A stretch of 64,000 bases of DNA from Aplectana chamaeleonis (Eukaryota; Nematoda; Chromadorea; Rhabditida; Cosmocercidae). Under the pieces are notes generated by a model. The model was given only the letters and a program-made list of their open reading frames with translations, searched no databases and had not been told where the DNA came from. The stretch's first letter is position 1. Each line of letters starts with the position of its first letter. The DNA is taken from NCBI GenBank assembly GCA_029168955.1, contig JAPDOI010000064.1, positions 2,046,001 through 2,110,000 of the forward strand, written 5' to 3'. Both the position numbers and the translations under genes were made by a program. Positions 46,301 to 52,300 of this stretch are shown here, piece by piece.

Positions 46301-49300
46301 AACATTTTTCTAAAACGCTTCCAGAGCCCTCAATTGGTAGAAATAAACGCCCAACCAAAAATCCGTACAAGTCCAAAACGCTGTCAGCCTGTTCAAAGTA
46401 CGGAAAATAAGCCTTCACCCAAACTTTTCTCAGGGGGTAGTTTTGGGCGCTGAACACATTTATGAGGTTCGTTTCCGGATTTTCCGAAGACTAACGCGCT
46501 TTTTGGAAGGTACAAAAAGCACAAAAAATGAGTTTTTAAGCTTGTAGCTTCTTGGAAACTGCAGCTCGGGGCGGGATACTGCGCACTTTTACTATCGAGC
46601 CACAACTGATACTAACGGCACTAGTCGTTTTGGCAGATCCGACCTACGCTTTGTATACTTCCCTTGTTAGCAAAGGGGGGGGGGGACATGAGGGAGATGG
46701 GGCGTTGCGAGGCAGCCTTATCCGGTAGAAGCTCCAGTTCAACCTATACGGCATTAAATTACAATATGTAGCGCACGCTCCGCCCGCTCCTTTGTGCTGC
46801 CAAGAATCAATGTCAACAACTGGAAAACCGACTTTGAGTATTGGTTGATTCGCTTTAACAGATTTTTCAGTTGCTTTCTTTTGTCGTTAGCAGTTGAGGG
46901 GGGTGGGCGTAACGTGCGCTCCACGTTGAAATTTAGGACTGTTGTAGACTTTTTGAGTTTTTTTTTCGTGCACACTGCGTTTAGGACGTAGGTGAATTAG
47001 AATATTTTTTTCAAACACAAAAGTTGCGTGAGCAGTTGTCATTTTGTAGACTGACGGGAGGTGTCATCAGGGTGGAGCAGGCCGTTGCGCCAAGTTTCTG
47101 CGTAGAAACGACCCCCCCGTTGACCAAATTTTTTACGACCCCCCCCCCCACCGAGATGAAGAATTCCTTTAGCTTTGTGAAAGTGACAAAAATGTGAAAA
47201 AATTCAAATTTGTGGTAATCAAACACACAGGGTGAAGCGGGGCGTTGCACAATTTTTGGAAATCGGAGCCCCCTTACCATCGCAATTTTATTTCTAAAAT
47301 CAGAAATTTTGCAACCCCCCTGATGCGCGATTTCTGGGCAGTTTATATTTGATTACTAAAACTTTCAGACTCTGAAAATTCGTTCAGTAGTCGGGTTCAA
47401 GCGTCTAAAACCTGAGCAATGCTACGATCCTTCACTTTGGTGACCAAAAATATCGGACATTTCTGGGATATTTTCACTGAATTTTCATTTTTGTCCGACT
47501 TTTCCGCGGAAAATTCGGACAAAAATGAACAAAAAGGACACTAGTCTTCATTTCCGGGCCAAAATTGTTATTACTTTAAAATTTCGCAACCCTGCTCGAC
47601 TTTGCAAACTTGATGTTTTTTGCCAGGCTACGAGAGATTTCTGCCAAAATACGGGAGAAATTCTCCAGAACACGATCAAACTCACACCAGAGAAGGGCAA
47701 AATCATTCCGAAGTTATGGAAAAGTTACAGCCATCGCTGCCATAGCGGAACGGGCGTCACGCGCGTGCCACGCGGCCTTGGCGTCGGGCCATTCATACTC
47801 CAACGCCACGCTCGCGCGTGCCGCGCCGCCGTTGAGGAGTATGAATAGCGTTCTATCAAGTGGCTCGGAGAAGTCTTTCTTCTGGAGAATTTAAACGACC
47901 TCCCCCCCCCCAAACTTTCTTGCTTTTTACAGATTTTTCAAAATTTTCTTGACCCTCCGTTGCGCCGAATCGCAGCCCTGCTTGACGCTGGGTGTCATCA
48001 AATAGTTTAGATGTTCCTTCCAAGGAACTGTTAGAATTTTTTTCTATTTCCTCGACTGTCTAAAAGCGTGTTAACTAGAAGAATTTGGACGGACATTGAT
48101 GCAGTGAAGGTGACGAATGATAATTTCTCGGAACTCGCTTCTCTTTGAGATTGTCGTATGTGGCCGCTCTTTTTGTGACAGCCACTGCGAGAAGGCCATT
48201 AGGAGTAGGCGGAGGAGCCAAAAATGTTTGCGGCTGGTCAACATTTGCCCATGCCTGTATTTTTGGTTCGAGCGACTGGGCTGCATATGGCAGGTGATCG
48301 GATGAGAACTCAGGTTGTGTAGCATTTTGGCACCAGAATTGTCAACGTAAAGGGCTGTAAGCATTCGTGCGTTAGGCTCTGGCGCAAGCTTATGCTTCCT
48401 TTTGTTGGCCACAGAGATGACCGTTCACACTAGCGCGCCGTGCATCGTATATGCCACAGGTGAGCTTTCTCCTTCAATATGTGGGCTTGCCCAGCCGCCG
48501 GCGTGAGGGCGACCGAGTCGCTATTGCAAATTCGTAGGTACGCTGGCAACCATGGTCATGCCATCTATCCGGTCGGCGGCTGACCCAAAACCTCACAGCC
48601 GGCGGCGGGTGCACGTTGACTGTGACTGGGTGCGCTGGCTTGGCAAGGTCGTTCGTGCTGGGATCAAAGTGGCTTCTAAAGAAAGGTGGCGTACGTCTCG
48701 CAGCCGTTGGAGGCAGACCTAGCTTCACCACAAGATTAGCGTACAAAGTTTTTTGAATGAAAAATGTATCGGTTGCGGGCGACTAATACTTCATCATACG
48801 TTCTATAGAGAGGTAAAAAATATTTCACTTAAGGCTCGTCTGCAAGCCATTGTGAGCTTTGCTCCACGAAGACCTCGTCTGTCGTGGTCGTCTGTGATGC
48901 TAACTTCAATTTGACATCGTATTTTTCCTACCTTCATCCACAATAATTCATGCGAAAGAACCTTCAAGTAGACATTTATTCATTCTCTAGTACTGAGAAC
49001 GGGTTGAACAACCTCGATTTCATTATTCTCCATTTAAGCTCTATACCGCCAAACTTTTTCCACAGGTTGCACTTTCCATGACCAATCGTGAGGTGCAGGG
49101 TGCTGCACGAGGTGGGAAGAAGACCATTTTCACTCAGACCCCCTCCCCACGAGCGTGTTTTCTTTCAATTATGATTTCCTCCCCCCACCTCCCTTCCCCC
49201 TATGATCCTAGCTTGGTCTTTTCTGTAAAATTCAACGAAGAGGAATAATTTATATAAAAAAAAACAAGATAACAAGATAATACTAGTGAATTAGATCCCG

Positions 49301-52300
49301 GGCGAGAGTTTTCATGACGCGGCACTTGAAGTCACCGACGTTCGTGAATGACTCACTTGGTCTTCCAGCGGTGCTCAGACCCTCCCTGTGGAGCTCATCA
49401 CCCTGAGCCAAACCCTGGTGAGGTGTGGAAAATTCTCTAGTTCTTCCCTTTTCAATACTCAGTATTTGCAATGATTAGCTGCCACCCAATCTGATTTCAG
49501 TTCTTTTGATTTCTAATTGCAAAGCATATATATCACAGCTTAAGTGTCGGACACCGGAACGCTTGTTATTTGATCGACTTTTGATAGGTTAATGTCTAAA
49601 CACGCATGTTTTTAGAACGGGAGAAGATGTTCGAGTTTTCTGAAAGAGCGTCTGGAGCTCGCATGCATGTGAACTATGTTCGTCCTGGAGGTGTCGCTTG
49701 GGATCTACCTATTGGTCTGATGGACGATATATACGACTGGGCAGTTAAGGTCTGTGACGTAACTGTAAAATCCAGCATGTTTTCAAAATTTCTCTATCTT
49801 TTATATTCTTAATGTCTTGTAACCAACTGATGGCAGGGAGGAAAAAAGAGACAAAAAAGCAAAGATTAGGTTTGTAGCGTTTTTCAAAATCTTTTTTTTG
49901 TTTTCAATGAATCAACTGGCCTGACGACTTTTGTCAAGGCTCTTTAAAGAAATTCACTCACTCTGTTTTTGCGCGCGTGTTTAAAATATTCATTAGTGGC
50001 ATGTTTAAAAATGTTTCGGCAAGTCGTTTAAATGGGCGAAAACGGAAAAAGTCGCGAAAAAAACGCTACGTCAAAAAATTGAACTTTGGGCAACTATTGT
50101 TAAATTTGGTATAATTAACGTGTGACATGTTAACATATGGTTTTATAGTTCCCGGAGAGAATCGATGAGCTGGAGGATATGTTGACTGAGAATAGGATTT
50201 GGAAAGCAAGAACCATCGATATTGGTAATTCAGTTTCATTTGTATAATTTCTAGTATATTTCTTCTGGCGCCCGACGAGTTTTAGGATTTCGTTCTTGAG
50301 CGCGAATTCGGAATTCTGCATTCCTCTCATTCTTTTTCTGACCCGTGCGGTTGTTGCGGAGCCATTGAGCTACAATTAGCGAAAGCTTACAAGGGAAGTG
50401 TTTATGGCGGTAAACGCATCTGCAAAAATTACTTGTATTGTTAGTATCTCTTAGACCTCAGCTTGGAACGGTAGTTTTTTTGTTATTTTTGTATCTTCTA
50501 AAACGCGCATTAGTCTTCGGAAATCCGGAAACGGGCCTCACAATTGTGTTCAGCGCCGAAAAAATATCCCCCCCCCTCCCTCTACTAGCAAAGTTTCGGT
50601 GAAGACCCATTCCAAACTTTGGTTAAGACTGATAGCGTTTCGGAGTCGTACAGATTTTCGGTTGGGCGTTTATTCATACCAATTAGAGGGCTCTGAAAGC
50701 GTTTAAGAAACTGTTCCAAATTTGATTTAAAATCCTCCAAGGTGGGTTTTTTGGGGCACTGATCACGAATCTGGGGTTTATCTGTAGATTTTCCAACGTT
50801 TTCGACTTGATTCGTTCAATGCCTTCAATCGGGGGAAATTTTGAAGGCAAAATTTGACTTTTAACGATTTCCGGAACACTTCCATAGAAATGGCTCCACA
50901 TGTTTCACTAGGGGCTACTTGGAGTGCTAAACACGAATCTGGAGTCCGTTTATCGATATTTGTCAGATTACGGTGGGTATACGGTAGTTTGATCAAAGTC
51001 TAAGATTTGAATTAAGATTTGTATACTGGGGTTATTCGGGGTGGTGAATACGAATTTAACGTCCGTTTGTCGATTGTCAAATTACTAAAAGGTAGGTTTT
51101 CCCTCTAAATGGCATGGTACCCACCGTAACCTACAGTGAACCTCAGAATTTCGACAAATGGACTCCAGATTCGTGTTCACCACCCTAGATTACCTGTACA
51201 TACAAGTTTTGAGCGAAATCTGAGAAAATTTTTTTAAAACCCCAAAAATGCCTTTTCGCGAGGCTAGAAAAACGCCTATAACTTCTTGGAACCTGCAGCT
51301 CGTGGCGGGGTACTGCGCACTTTTACTATTGAGCCACAAGAGATACTAATAATACTAGTCGTTTTCGCAGATGCGTTTACCACTAAAAACACTCCCCTGT
51401 TAGCAGATTTAGAGGTTTTCTGAAGATCATAGCATCCTCTGTTTCCGAGTGCAATTTATTTCCGTTCATCGCGTGCGTCTGCGCGCTTACTCTACGTACC
51501 CTTCTCCCCACACTTCCCGCTGTCTCTACCCTCGCTCCGCACAAGCGCGCTAGGGAACATAGTAAATTTGGCTAGGAACCGAGGATAATCTAAGCTAGCG
51601 ACGAAAACTTTCTCGGCTCTCTTACCTGTCTGATAGTTTTAGCTAACCCTTCTCTTAATGTAACTATCATATTTAGTGTCCTTTTCCAGGTTTGGTTTCG
51701 GCCTCTGATGCCTTGAACTGGGGCTTTACTGGTGTAATGGTTCGAGGCTCAGGAATCAAACAAGATGTTCGTAAGACACAGCCATATGAAGTCTATGATC
51801 AACTGGAGTTCGATGTTCCAATTGGTACCAAGGGAGATTGTTATGACAGGTTGGAAGAGTAATAGTCTTATCTGGATTTTCAGCAGATCCATTGCTGGCA
51901 TATTGCAGATATTTGTGTCGTGTTGAAGAGATGCGGCAATCGCTTCACCTCATTCATCAGTGCCTAAACAAGATGCCGGCTGGCGAGATTAAAGTTGACG
52001 ATCATAAGATAGTCCCACCGAAGCGAGCAGAAATGAAGGTATGATATGTAGTATTGATCTTCGCTATCCGTATTTTACGCACTCCCATTTCTTCGCCTCC
52101 TTGTGTCTTTTGATGAGTTCCCATCACTTTATTTTCTTACTTACTCTTTCCTTTTCTATCTCTTCAGAATCGAGCAAAGGTGACACATTTTTCGAAAGGT
52201 GGCGGGAGGGGCAGATTACCGATTTTTGAGTTAGGAGCAGCTGTGGGACAGCTGGCTGTCTGATCGTATCTTGCGTTAAAAGTGGCCCCCGTCGCATTGG

